From Labia minor (taxonomy: Eukaryota > Arthropoda > Insecta > Dermaptera > Spongiphoridae), in NCBI GenBank assembly GCA_963082975.1, contig OY720347.1, positions 9,902,225-9,966,224 of the forward strand: DNA of 64,000 bases, written 5' to 3'. How positions within the stretch are numbered: position 1 is the first letter of the stretch; the number at the start of each line of letters is the position of its first letter. Shown here in pieces: positions 43,489-56,249 of the stretch. The notes beneath the pieces were generated by a model, which did no database searches, had not been told where the DNA came from, and saw nothing but the letters and a program-made list of their open reading frames with translations. The translations under genes and the position numbers were made by a program.

Positions 43489-44270
43489 TATCATTCCATT
43501 TTAATTTTTATAGTTTTTCATTCTTGTAATTTCTTGAATTTTTTTTTTAAATATATTATTACTTAAATTTTAAATATTTTCGCTTTACATTTCTTTTTTT
43601 TTACTCATATATTTTATAATAATGAAAATTTTAATTTATTATGATAAAAGAAATACAGGATAATTTTTAATCTACTAATATTAACTCGTTAAAATACTGA
43701 AAGCTTGTATATTTTTAATAAAACATAACTAAAAATTATAATATTTTATAAAATTATATGAATTCAAATATTTTCTGACATTTAGAACATTTTTGATTAA
43801 TTCAATCCTTGAAATAATGGATTTGTATGATTTATTTCAGGCAGATTACTTTCGGAAATTGTTTGATTCAATTGAATATTTCCGGTGAAAATACATATTT
43901 TCATTACCCCCAATTTAATATGTATGGTTGAATATTTAATAAAAGGAAATAAGTATCTGAATAAGTAATTTCTTTTGATTTAATATGCCTTAAATAATTG
44001 TATAAATTCTGTTATAAATGAATTAGGAACCATTAATAAAGCTCTCCAATCGTTTGTAGATTAGCGAGTTCAATGACAGATGTTAATCGATCCGTTCACT
44101 TGATTTCTTTTTTTCATTTAACGTTTTTTTTTAATCTTCTTGTACTCTTCTCTTTTTAAATAAAAATCCTTTTTCTTTCATGCCCTGTTTTTTTTTCTTT
44201 CCCTTTCTTTCTTATGTTTATCTACTTATATCTTCTCATTTGCATGGTTTTTCTATTTATTTAATCACGC
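43489..44270. other. AT-rich intronic stretch
   Basis: No gene or defined element. A T-rich tract lies upstream of the GC-rich island. Confidence 0.4.
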
Positions 44271-44279
44271 AGTTGGTTA

Positions 44280-44760
44280 ATGTCTTGAATGGGGTGTGTG
44301 TTTGTAACTTGGAGGTCGTATCGGGGTGATGGCGGGCGGGGGTGGGGGGTGGTTAAGGCTGATTTCTGCGGTGGCGCACTTGCAACTGGGCCAGTATTCC
44401 TCGGTGGGTCCCGTATCCTCCGTATCTCTGCCATCTGGAAAGGGGCTCTCGGGCATCGATCCGTGGCCTCGCACTTGGCGGCGCCACCACTTCTTTCAAG
44501 CGGGGCTGCTCGCTACCCCTCCACTTGGAGGCACCTACACGTTCCCTTCCATCTCGCGAACAACCCTTGCCTCTTCGCCACAGCAATTGATTCGACAAAT
44601 TTGGCCAAGCCGATCGATCGCCGGCAGCCGCAACGCAGCCCCTCGGGCCCCTCACCTGACAGCCAAAAGCCAGATTTATTTCTCCTTCTCAGCACAAGCA
44701 GCTACAACAGTCAGCCGGCCACCCGGCCAGTACATTGATCAAAGAAACACGAAATTCACA
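44280..44760 (+). other. CpG-rich island with overlapping ORFs
   Basis: The most GC- and CpG-rich block of the window (GGCGGGCGGGGGTGGGG; CCGATCGATCGCCGGCAG). Open frames of 100-149 codons exist on both strands (44289-44738 and 44326-44763 plus; 44353-44655 minus), as expected from composition alone. One plus frame has VSLPSGKGLSGIDPWPRTW but I recognise no domain. No good donor follows. Candidates: a promoter or 5' exon of a nested or alternative transcript, a non-coding exon, or old captured foreign DNA. Confidence 0.4.
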
Positions 44761-45109
44761 TAAAAACTTCCCTCTACCTTTAATATACACCCAACACTCT
44801 CACTCTTCAATAGAACAAAACTATACTTATAAATAATTGATACCAAATTCCAATCAATTGCAAACTAATAAAATAAAAAAAACAAAAAACATTTTATCTT
44901 TATAGGTAGACAAATATTCTTTTTATTGCATCTTTTCATCAATAGAATATTTCAACTCAAATCTAATAAATTTATGAATATATTTTTATTAATTTATTTT
45001 ATTAGAAGATATATTAGTAATTTTTTTAGTAATGATCCCTTTATATCTAATACATTTTTAATAATTCTATTTTTTCACGATTTGGATCATAATTTTCTAT
45101 ACTATATAC

Positions 45110-45558
45110 CAGTGATTCTCAACCTTTTTTTTACCGCGGCACACTTTTAACGGTTTAAAAATTTGCTGGCACACAAATAAAAAAATAAGCGCAAAAGTTA
45201 TTTACTTTATTTAGAACCATATTGAAAAAAATTTTAAAAAAAGTCGAAAATGTTTAAGAGTCTGATCGCAAAAACATTTTACTTTTTTTTTACATACATA
45301 TAAAATAAATTAGTACTTTTTCATGTCCCGACAACTCCCACTTAAATCTACTGTAAGAATTTATTTTATGGTCGTTAATATTTTGTATACTAGTAAGAAA
45401 AAGTGCTGAAAATAGGACTTTTCTTTTGCTCCCAATATGCGTTCTCTTACTTCTTATTTTACCAATACATCACTGCTTTTTCTTAATTTGAACTTTACAT
45501 TTGTAAAATTTGGCGGCACATTTTGAAAGTGTCGCGGCACAGTCGTTGAGAATCACTG
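45110..45558 (+). mobile_element. Family B hAT MITE, copy 6, with a nested family H fragment
   Basis: Ends CAGTGATTCTCAACCTTTTT and GTCGTTGAGAATCACTG. Flanks CTATATAC at 45102-45109 and 45559-45566 are identical. At about 45318-45480 a reverse family H fragment (ATGTCCCGACAACTCCCACT ... CCAATACATCACTG) replaces part of the interior. Confidence 0.85.
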
Positions 45559-45768
45559 CTATATACAAAAGCATTGATTTCGTCTTCATAGTTATTATAT
45601 AATGTACATTTAATAAGATTGCTAAATTAATCAATTAAAATAAAAATATTGAAAATAGCTATATATATAAATTTATCTAAAAAAATGTTCATGGCTGCCT
45701 AACTTCCAGGTCATTCCATTCATTTCATCGATCTTTGAATGATTTTATAATACGTATTAGTTAAAACA

Positions 45769-46086
45769 CAGTAGTTTCCAAACATATTTGGTCATGCGCC
45801 CCCTTTCCAGAAAAAAATTACTTAGCGCCTCCTCTCCAGAAAAAATTTGCTCAGTGCCCCCTTGGAAATAAACTTTTTTTAATTTTTATAACAATTAAAC
45901 ATAAAGATAAATATACCTATTTACTAAATATTATAAATAAAGGTGTAAATAAGAAACATTGAATTTATGTATCTATTTATTGTTCTCAGATAGAAAAGTA
46001 ATATACAAGTAATTTTCCCTAAATGCACCTGTAGCCATCACCCCCCCCCCCCTTGATCGCTCCAGCGCCCACTCTGGGAATCACTG
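45769..46086 (+). mobile_element. hAT-type MITE-like element
   Basis: Ends CAGTAGTTTCCAAACATATT and TCTGGGAATCACTG, with CGCCCCCTTTCC-type repeats inside and a poly-C run (46029-46042). AGTTAAAA lies on both sides (45759-45766, two bases short of the element, and 46087-46094). Confidence 0.65.
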
Positions 46087-46487
46087 AGTTAAAAGATATA
46101 AAATAAATCTTTATCTTAATTTTATAAAATTAATTTTAAATAAAATATTAAAAATTCATATTTATAATAAAATAATTATATTCACACAATTTATTAATTG
46201 AAATTTTATGATTCATGCAAACAATTTTTTTTAGTTAAATCAATTTATTATTATTTTAAACGAGTGAATGAATGAATTTCTTCTTCTAAGATCATGTTGG
46301 TTTAATAATAAAAGAAACCATCGAATAGTCGTTTTACGAGCCTGGAGAAAGATAAGCTGAAAGGATTGTTAATATTTTATGATGAGATTATATATATTTC
46401 ACACAAACAGCTTAAAAGAAAAACGTCAACATGGAATTGATTATTCAATGGAATTCAAAACTGTTCACCCTATGATATACCTAACAA

Positions 46488-46797
46488 CAGTGGTTTCCAA
46501 CCTTTCTGTACCGGCGCCCCCCTTTTTTTAAAAAAAAATTCTTCCACCCCCCTTAATTTTTGACCTTTTTTTTGAACCATATTGAAAAAAATTGAAAAAC
46601 AAAAAATCGAAAATGTTCAAAAGTTTGGACACAAAATCATCTTACCTTTTTTTTAGAACCATATTGACAAAGATTGAAAAAAATCGAAAATTTTCAAAAG
46701 TTTGCGGACACTTGAAATTGGTTCTAATACCTTCGCGCCCCCATTTCAACAGTATCGCGCCCTCCAAGGGGGGGGGGGCACTGGTTGGAAAACCCTG
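46488..46797 (+). mobile_element. hAT-type MITE with the shared module
   Basis: Ends CAGTGGTTTCCAACCTTTCT and CACTGGTTGGAAAACCCTG. Flanks CCTAACAA and CCTAACAG (7 of 8). Two copies of the module (AACCATATTGA, AAAAAATCGAAAATGTTCAA) and poly-C/poly-G runs near the ends. ORFs at 46592-46899 are shadows. Confidence 0.8.
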
Positions 46798-47383
46798 CCT
46801 AACAGAGTAAAGATATTTACTTCTATAATAAAAGATTCTACATTTTCTATAGTTTGAATTATTGCTTAAAATCGTTTGGTTACTAGTAATGGTTTTCATT
46901 GTTAATTAATGTAATACATCGCATTGATTTCAATCAGTAAATTAAGGACAAATACAGTCGCCGGTTGATCAATTATCATCTAGAAAATCGTTCAGTATAA
47001 TCATCAATTAATGTTGATCATGGTTTAATTGCAAACATACTAGACCACGCTTAACAATCAAGAACCAATCGTATTGTAATATTAGATTACTTAATTAAAT
47101 ATTACTTAATTACTTATGATAACAATGTGGTTCATTAAATCTACTAGCATTTTGAAACTCCTATTGAAGTATATTGGAAACATTCCAAATAAAATTTCAG
47201 ATTGATTTTGAGATAAGTGATGCAAAACTCGATTGAGATTTAAATCATTTAAATATACCATAACATATATCTATGAAAGTTTAGAATAGATGATTTTTTT
47301 GATATTATAAGTATTTTCATACTTAAATAAAATATTAAATATGATAATTTATTTTAAGTTTTAATTATATTTTTAAAATGGTA

Positions 47384-47660
47384 ATTGTTTACAAAACAGG
47401 AAGCTTCAGGGATTTGAATTAAACTATGCCAGTCGATTCCTTTTTTTATTCCAAACAAACTTTCCTTGGCAATATTTCTCGGTCTCTTCTAGTTTACGAG
47501 ATAAATACTATTAAAGTTTGACAGATAAACTAGTTATGAATTTAATAATGTTAATTGTCTTTTTCACTAATTATTTACTTATTTACTAATTTTCGGGTTT
47601 TTTTCTGTTAGGTTTGTATATAAAAAAATTATTTAATTAATTAATTTTATAATTTTCATA
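47384..47660 (+). repeat. Family I foldback relative, one arm plus centre
   Basis: GGTAATTGTTTACAAAACAG, CAAACAAACTTTCCTTGG, GTCTCTTCTAGTTTACGAGA and the TTAATTAATTAATT centre match the palindrome at 7076. The second arm is largely absent or replaced. Confidence 0.6.
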
Positions 47661-47711
47661 TATCCAAATCGAACTCAAAAAACAAAGCAAAAAAAAAATA
47701 TAAAAATATAA

Positions 47712-48290
47712 AATTTTTTATAAAATAACGTTTTTCCAATGGACTAAAAAGAATAAAATAATTTTTCTATAAGCTTGACAAAGTTTATGGATGAATTGCT
47801 TCATATTCAACGAAAAGCGTTGGGCGCACTTAGTTTAATTTATTTATAGGAACAATCAAGTCAAATTTTTGTAATAATAAAAACTTTATTAAACACATAA
47901 ACTGACAAATTTTTTTATCATGAAATAAAATTGATAATTTAAGAGCTAAGAAATTAATCTTTTATTATTTTTCACTGTAATATACTTATATCAAAGTATG
48001 TATCAAAATTTAAAAGAATTTTTATTAAATTTACATATTATCAATCAAATCCAAAATGGTTGATTATATTAAAAGAATTAGTGTTACTTGTTAATGAAGT
48101 GTTTTAGTGTGGTATGTATTAATAATAGCTCTATAAAGGAAGTTAATTGCATAGAAATCAAATGAAAACTAAAAGCGCCCAACGTTTTTAGTTGAATATG
48201 AAGCAATTCATCCATAAACTTTGTAAGGCTTTTAGAAAAATTATTTTATTCTTGGAAAAACGTTATTTTATAAAATTTTTTTATACATAA
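47712..48290. mobile_element. Foldback MITE with about 120-bp arms
   Basis: The left arm (about 47712-47835) includes ATAAAATAACGTTTTTCCAA, AAAGTTTATGGATGAATTGC and CATATTCAACGAAAAGCGTT then GGGCGC. The right arm (48168-48290) is its reverse complement with scattered changes. The 330-bp AT-rich spacer has no ORF. Its ends differ from family I. Confidence 0.72.
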
Positions 48291-49467
48291 ACAATTATAA
48301 ATTAATTAATAATTAATAGATTTATCATATAGGGGAATATCGTTATTTCAAGCATTATTTCAATATTCACTTTTTTTTAAATCTCATCGGAAAAGTTAAC
48401 TTAAATCAAACCCAAATATTTATGTGAATTTCATTTTTACTGTTCTACGAAGTGAAGGATAAGGACAACTGAACTACCCTCACACGATTCTATTTAAATG
48501 AGAAAAATGATTTAATTTAATATTAAATCGAGAGATTAATTAATTAAACTTCATTAAATTAATTTAATTTTTATTATAATCTAATTAATAAATAATATAA
48601 ATATATAATGTAGATTAAAATTTCTTTTTTTTTTAAATTTATTATTATATTAATTAATACGAAATGTCGGATTAATTATTAATTTGGAAGCATAAAAGAA
48701 TAATTTATGTAGAGTTGATTGTATTTACTTTCTCCTGCCTAATTTTGTTCTGATTTGATTTGAAAGGGTGGGTGTGGAGAAGGGCAGTTTCCTCTTAAAA
48801 CACGAACTTACTCCCTATTCTTCGTCCTGTTCAGTCAAAAGTGAGTACGGTAGAATATAGGGGTTGTGTTTTTGAACACCAGATAGAAATAGGGTGGCTA
48901 ACACTCTCATCCCTTTACATGGGCAGACAAACGTACCAACTTATCAAAAGAGAGAGAGAGAGAGAACGGGCCTCCCTTGATTATATAACTTACTTCACTG
49001 ATCCTTTCGCATCAGCCATCTCGATTGACTCAAATGGAACCAAATTATATTGACTAGGAAGCAAGGGTGAAAGAGAGAGGTGGAAGAGTTTTTTTTATAA
49101 AGTTCACCTGATTTATTTCTCGTTTAACAAGAAACTTTATTGAATAGCAAAAATCAAATCGATTTTTAGTATAAATTCTTTTTTTTTTACTCTTTTACAT
49201 TTATATAATATATACCATATATTGGTTGTTAAAAATATATGTCCATTATATATTTTATAAAGATAAATGAAATGAGGTAGAAAAAACAATGACATTAAAT
49301 TTATGATAATAATATTTTTTCTATGTTATAGCAATCTTTTATATTGATAAATTTAATCAATTTATTTTTAAATAATGAATTGATATGCTTTAAGTATTCC
49401 TATGAACCTATATGCTAAAAGGATTATTTTAATTACAATTTATTTATTTTTTTTTCTTTAATACATA
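48291..49467. other. Intronic stretch
   Basis: AT-rich, with one less AT-rich patch at 48760-49090 carrying a GA microsatellite (48950-48966) and an unrecognised ORF (48841-49053). Confidence 0.35.
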
Positions 49468-50095
49468 TACGAAGTCTGTTCAAAATAAAAGTGAATTTTG
49501 AATGATTTCAAAAAGTATTTATTTATTTATTAATATCCACACACATTTTCTCCCCTTCAAAGTAATTACTCTCACATATAATGCTTCTTCCAATCGTCAA
49601 AGCACTTGTGAAATGCGCTTTCCGACTATATCTCATCATTTGTTACAAAACGCTTCCCTTTTATTTGTCTCTTCAGTTTTGGGAATAGGAAAAAGTCGCA
49701 GGGAGCCAAATCTGGTGAATACGGTGGTTGAAGCATGATTACGGTGTTGGTTTTGACCAAAAAATTACGAGCAAGCAATGATGTGTGAGTTGGTTCATTA
49801 TCGTGATGCAGAATCCATGATTTGTTTTACCACAATTCCGACTGTTTGAGCTGTATTGCTTCACGCAAACATTGCTTCCTTGTATTATTCCTTATTAACA
49901 GTATTAAAATCGAAGAACACACAAAAACGTGACTAACTTTTTCAGTTGTCAAAAACAAACTACTAATCCAAAATGGCTGATAATGTCAACATATAAGAAA
50001 CATATGTGTACCAACATAACAAACAAATTTCGATAATCGAATGTACACAACCCGCGAAAATTCAAAATTCATCTTTTCTTTTGTACATATACTAT
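49468..50095 (-). pseudogene. Mariner-like copy (family G), internally deleted
   Basis: Ends TACGAAGTCTGTTCAAAATA and AAAATTCATCTTTTCTTTTG then TACATA. On the minus strand it retains FLVKTNTVIMLQPPYSPDLA-like sequence and C-terminal fragments. It lacks the N-terminal half and has stops. The ORF at 49502-49738 is on the wrong strand. Confidence 0.75.
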
Positions 50096-51289
50096 CATCA
50101 TAAATGTCATATACATATAAATAACATTCAAATATGCATGGTTGTTATTTAAATGTTGTCAGCTATACAAAAAGTTGAATAAAATAAAAGGAATAATCAA
50201 GTTAAGGGAAAGAATGGAATCAGCTGTTTAGTTGGTTGTTGGAACATGCTTTTGTCTCTCTCATCTCCTTCTCCCTCTTAGCAGCCACAATCACAATAGG
50301 ATTCTCTATTTGCATAGCGTGAAATTAACATCCCACTATCATTATTATCAACAACTGTAATGACAAGGCATATCACAGGTGTCAAATGATTACCTTTAAC
50401 CACCGCTTCAATAATGAATAAATGAGCAGTTTAAAAAATAAAGATAATTAATATGTCTAAACTAATTAATGTATACTAGCAAATATTGTATTTAAACCTA
50501 TGTTTGCACTTTTGATTATGAAAACGACTCGCATGATTTTTAGGGGACTTTTGATGTGAATAAATTTTATACATAAATATTACATATATTTCATTTTTGG
50601 ACAAAATCATTTTATTTGTATTTTTGATTGATATATTAATAATAATACAATATATGCCAATATATTACAAAATAAAAATATAAATAAATAAAATTATAGT
50701 TTTTAAATATTTAATTAAAATTCTTCTTATTATTATTGTATTATTTTTATAATGCCAAATATATTATTATACTTAAATATTTTAAAGCTTCTTAAGAATG
50801 ATATCAGAATTTCAAAAGATAGAATATTTAACTTAATTTTTATTGAATCTTTAAATTCTCCAGCAGGTATTGATACAAAGTCTAATCAAAAAGTTATTTT
50901 TTGGATTTAACAAGATATTTCATTTGATTTTTGTTTTTTATTTTTTATTTCTTGTTTCTTGAATCAGCTCTCTCATTTGTCACAATTTTACCAATACAGC
51001 ATTCTTTATTTGTTTGTGACAGTCATAAAGGTTAAAGGTGTTTTGCTGGTTAAGCAATTTTCTGCTGTCGAGAAAAATTTTTGTCTTTCTTTTACTTAGT
51101 ATTTTGTTCGTCCTTTCATTATTCGTTGTGTGTAGTAATTTTCTTCCCAAACTCACTGTAACATTATATGTGTAACTCAGGAATAGAATGAATTCTTGCC
51201 TTAAGCTCAGTAAATATCCTCTTCTGAAAAAAGTTTCTGAAACACTATATATATGATCGTTTAGGTTTCTGTGAAAATTTTAAATATAA
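50096..51289. other. AT-rich intronic stretch
   Basis: Near 50472 a short TATACTAGCAAATATTGTAT resembles the left end of family E but does not continue. No gene was recognised. Confidence 0.35.
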
Positions 51290-51545
51290 AAAATTTTTTC
51301 CATGTTGTTTTCACGTATGGCGAGATTTGATTCTGGACGTTTACTCACCCATTTTGGCACCATTTTCCAATTTTGAGATTCTGGGTCTTAGTCTGAGTGA
51401 GTAAGGTGGATTTTTGGATTGATTGGATGGGTGAATATATACTTACTTGAAGTTCCGAAATATTCTGGAATTCGCACAATCAACATCACATTGAACTGAG
51501 GTCTGGCTCGTCCGACCGCTTATATATATTCTGCCCTGTAAAACA
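51290..51545 (-). repeat. Penelope-like end fragment (relative of 35900-36050)
   Basis: In reverse it reads CCAATCAATCCAAAAATCCA, CAGACTAAGACCCAGAATCT then GGAAAATGGTGCCAAAATGG. It matches the centre block at 35900-36050. Confidence 0.45.
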
Positions 51546-53574
51546 TTTATACTTGAAAGTTATATTCAATTTTAAATCACTTTTTTTTTAAATAATTTTT
51601 CGATGCACATCTGAATTTCATTTGAAATTGAAATAAATAAAGTCCTTCCATCTATTATTTTCTGTCAATGATACTAAATTAAATAACTTTATATTAAATA
51701 TAGGTCACAAGATTCACTCCCTCTTTCTTTCTCTTCGTTACTTTTCCAGCTCTTTTCCTCATTCTTTTTTTTAAATAAAAAAAAAGAAGAAGAAAGTTTC
51801 AAGAAAATTTAATTTGAAAATCTTGCCGTAAGGTGAGAGAGTTCGCCTCCCTCAGCCAATTCATGTGCACCGGATCAAATTTAATTTTGATTAAAATCCC
51901 AGTCCCATCCTCTTCCTTCTTTTAACTTCCATCCACACACTTTCATTTCTTGTCCCTAACCCTCAAAAGATTCTTATATTATTAAACTATTGAGATGGAT
52001 ATTTTCCTCCCTTTTCATCCTTTTTTTTAAGACGATATGAAATGATTATATTGGCACTTGATACCCTCGTAATTCTTCATAAACTTTATAGGAAATCTAA
52101 ATAATATATTAAAAAAAATCTTATCTCTTCTTAGATAAACATTAATATTTTTTTATTTACTATTAATAAAATAGCCCTATAAATTTATTCAAATTTTATT
52201 TACAGTATTTTTTTTTAAATTGTCTGCATTGGAGGATAATTAATAGATAAATCATTTTTTAACAAAGTATAACTAAATAATTTACTTATAGCTAACTTAA
52301 AATCGATTGGGGACGTTTAAAAATTGTCTAAAATTTTAATTTTATCCAAGAATAATAATATTTTATTTTTTAACAACTATTTAGAGTCGAAAAATTATCT
52401 TTTAAGATGTATTTCAATTTGAATGAAACATATCCAATTGAAGATTGAATAATTTTAAATACAATACTAAAATTGATTTCATTTTAAATAAAATCACTGA
52501 GGCCGTTCGACTCCTTGACGTAGCCAACCAGACCAGAAGATTAAAAAGGAATAAACCTCATCAACTACTGGATTAAACTGCTCATGTTTGCATGTTTTTA
52601 AAATCATTACTTTATATATTTTCTTTAAATAAATATCACTTATTAGTTATGGTTTATAACTAGATTGTGATTTGTAAAAATAAAAAAAAAAAAAAAAAAA
52701 AAAAATTTAAATAAAATAAATTAATAATATTCATATTAATTGATGGTAGATAGATAGTTTGTAGATCATCTCTCTATGAACTTTGTTAAGATCAATTTGT
52801 TAGTTATTCGGAGTAGGTCACCGATTCTTCCAATCGCAGTGACTCATCTTGTCGCATTGTAATAAGTCAAATGTCAAGTATATAATGTTTAATATCGCTT
52901 TCTCCCTTCATAAAATATTTACAATGTTTTCTAATACCCAATCAATGAAATTATAATATTGTCTATTTTATGCAAGTAGTACATAAAATCCACATTTATT
53001 TATTTATAATGTTAAAAATTATTGATAGTTGAATTAATTTTTGTAAAAATGAATAAATGAAATTTTTGAATGAACCACTAATAATATATTTCTGATTATT
53101 CTTTGGAAAAATATAATAAGATATAACTTGTAAAAGCTAAATATCGGTTTAATAAAAAAAAGGAAGGGTCGCTCGCGGGTGGATGAAAATAAAGAAGAAA
53201 AAAAAGAAAGAAATGCGAGGGTGGTAGGTCGACTGTGCGCATTTAGAGCCGTTTTTTGAATCAATAAAGCCCCTCGCCCACACACACACACACACTTACT
53301 CACCCGTATATCTACACACACTGAGGCAAAGCTTGGCTGTTTGAGCAAGGAACTCTGAACTGGCCGGGAAGAGTGGAGCTGCTTACACCAATCCAATCCC
53401 TGATATTTGTTTCCATTCTATTACCACCCCTTACCTCTCCGCTTAATTCATCCACCTACCCACACATACAGACACTTGCTCGTTTTTTCTCTCTTTCTCT
53501 TTTCTCTCTTTTTCACAATTTACCTCTTACTCTATTATAAAAACACTTCAATTCCTCTCATCATCATAATATAT
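51546..53574. other. Intronic stretch
   Basis: A poly-A run at about 52681-52705 and a CA run at 53279-53294. A less AT-rich patch lies at 53160-53400. ORFs at 53034-53396 (minus) and 53407-53760 (plus) are low complexity. No gene was recognised. Confidence 0.35.
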
Positions 53575-53985
53575 ATCTTATCTTATCTTATTATACTAGC
53601 AAAAATTGTATATATATATATTTGTGTTTTTGAAATATTAAATTCTTCGAAGGATTTTTTTTTTAAATTCACACGACAGATAATTTTTATAAAGAAAAAT
53701 CGGTCTGTATTGGTTTCAGCCTCAGGAAAAAGCATCTTTATTAGTTTTTTCTTAATTTGAAATAGGAAAATTAAATGACGTCAGCAACTACGTCAAACAG
53801 CGCTTCCTTAAATTCAAAATATTATAAATATAAATTAAATCTAATTACGAAATATATATTATGTTATATCCACAGGCCATACTTTTCTGTTTTTCAGTGC
53901 CCTAATACGTATGTTTAAGGGCTCTATGTTTTATGACTATTTTTTTTATTTATGTTCTTTTAAATTATTTGAACTGTGGCTCGGT
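53575..53985 (+). repeat. Family E unit, single copy
   Basis: Starts TTATACTAGCAAAAATTGTA, then TCGGTCTGTATTGGTTTCAG, ATGACGTCAGCAACTACGTC then AAACAGCGCTTCCTTAA, ATCCACAGGCCATACTTTTC and AAGGGCTCTATG. Best single unit of the family. Confidence 0.68.
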
Positions 53986-55349
53986 GAACCAGGTAATATT
54001 ACCATCCAAATCCGAAAATAAGGAATAATTTTTTTTTTAATGACTACGGCTCGGTGTGAATTAGTGTATTACGATATTGATAAATTCTTTCTTTCTTTTA
54101 TTATTTATTTAGTATTTTATATTTTCTAAATAATCTCTATTTTTTGGAATATCAATTTTTTTTACTTTGATTTATGTTGATTGAGAAGCATCCTCTTTTT
54201 TATCATACTAATTGATTGTTTATATGCCAGCGTTACAATTACAAACGAAAAAAATAATTATATACAATTTTAACATTTATTGGTAACTCTTGTTATTTAC
54301 CATGAAAACTTAAAATTGATTTTACGTTGTTTTTTTAATAGAAAAGATAATTATTATGCGTTTATAATCGTACATTAAAATGTTTCTATCAACTTTGAAC
54401 ATCGCATTAAAAATAATATATTTAATTATTAATAAATTTAGATCATTTCTCATTAATTATTATAAATTTAATCATACATGAATCCTAATTTTAATTTCAA
54501 TTAAATCAGTTGATTGATGCAGCAATTCTCATAATAGTAATTGAACAAATTAGAACTTGTTTTTAAGAGAATGGAGAAGGGAGATGAAATTGCGATTAAA
54601 TGAAAAGTCAATTTAATATTTTATATATTTAAATTAAAAACTAATAAAGATTTCTAAAATTAAATATGTTTAATTAATTAATTTTTTAAATTACTACATT
54701 TTATTTATTTCAACGAGATTTCCTATCAATTTTGTTAGCAATTAGAGGATATCAGATTGAAAGATTTGTGTTTATTCAATAGTAGCTATAAAAACACTCT
54801 TGATTTTTATTCAAATTAATCAAATAAACATAAGTAATTAATTTATATATATATATATAATATATATGTCCTAAATTAAAGACAAAATTTTAATTTAAAT
54901 AAAAATTAATCAATTTAGATGTGTATTGGCCCAAATGTTATGTACGTATTTATTTATTGTTCTTAGGATTATACGATTAGGGAAATTAGATTGGTTTTGA
55001 GAAGCTTAAATAAATCTAAATTAATTATTTTAAAATAAAAATCAACATACACCGTCAGAAAATAATCTGTACATTAAGAAGAGTGTTGTAGGTAAACATA
55101 AAACAATGTTTAAATATAGTTAACATACCAATTAATTATAGTTATTTTTAATTATCAGATGTTATTTTATGTAACCTTGGAAGTTTTAGGGATATTCCAA
55201 ATATAAACCTAGAAAGTTCAATCATTGCAAATATGAAGATAAAATTGTATTAGAGAAATGAAATTTTGGCAAAGTTTTTGTCTTTTTAAATTATTATATT
55301 AATGATTTTAATTCCAAGTGAATTAAATTATCAAATGGTTCGATCACTT
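53986..55349. other. AT-rich intronic stretch
   Basis: The motif GGCTCGGTG occurs at about 53979 and 54048, near the end of the family E unit. Otherwise plain AT-rich DNA. Confidence 0.35.
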
Positions 55350-55790
55350 ATAGTTTCAAAAATTATTAAAATTTGCATATAAATCCATTGACATACAATT
55401 TAGCTACCATGTTTTATTCATTTGGCCAGGAGAGGGATTCACTAATTTTCGAAGTTTTTGTTTCAGTTTGGTTTGGATATAGGAAAATTAAAAAATTAAT
55501 TAATTAAATAATTTTTCTATATTTAAATGAATCGAAAAAACCGAAATTTAGTGAATGAGTCAATAATTAGTGAATTAGACACTAAAACATTACTAAATGG
55601 CTGCTCATTTGGAAGTTCATAATTAGTTTATCCATCAAACTTTAATAATTTTTATCTCGGAAACTTGAAGTGACCGAGAAATATTCAATAAGGAACGTTT
55701 CTTTGAAATTAAAAAAGGAATCCACTGGTAAAGTTTTAGTCAAATCCTTGAAGCTTCCGTTTTATAAAACAATTACCCTTTTATTTATTA
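55350..55790. mobile_element. Family I foldback relative, diverged
   Basis: The left side TAAATCCATTGACATACAAT and the centre TTTGGTTTGGATATAGGAAA match the 7076 palindrome. The right side (AAAAAAGGAATCCACTGGTA, AAACAATTACC) corresponds to its right arm. The arms are no longer matching well. Confidence 0.6.
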
Positions 55791-56249
55791 GTGAATAATC
55801 TTTCAAGATTATATATTAAAAAGAGACATATTTCCATGTGAAATTGTGTCATATTAATAATTGCTAAAGTCGCCCCGATTTTTTATTCAAGTATTCAAAT
55901 GTATTATGTTTATGTTATGTAGAATATTTGACTTTTACTTTTATAAGAATTAATAGTTTTTATATTTTCACTGTTAATAAAATGTCATTAAACTGTTCAT
56001 ATCTTATTATATATATATTCGTTGTATCTTTAGTAGAGTATACATTTTATTCATATAATTTATTATTTCTGTCGGGGTTAGAATTCTTATCTCTTACATA
56101 ATTTGATAGGGAAGAAAAAAATACCCTTCATATCCATAATACATTTGTTTTACTTTTTGTATGATTATCATAACATTCTTTTCATCTATAAAGTTTGACT
56201 GTTTTTTTTATATATATATAAATATTAAATAAAAAAAATATAAATTATT

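Noticed and set aside
53407..53760. 117-codon ORF with apparent hydrophobic segments
   Set aside because: Built from CT-rich and TA-rich low-complexity DNA and running into a family E repeat. The hydrophobic look comes from T-rich codons.
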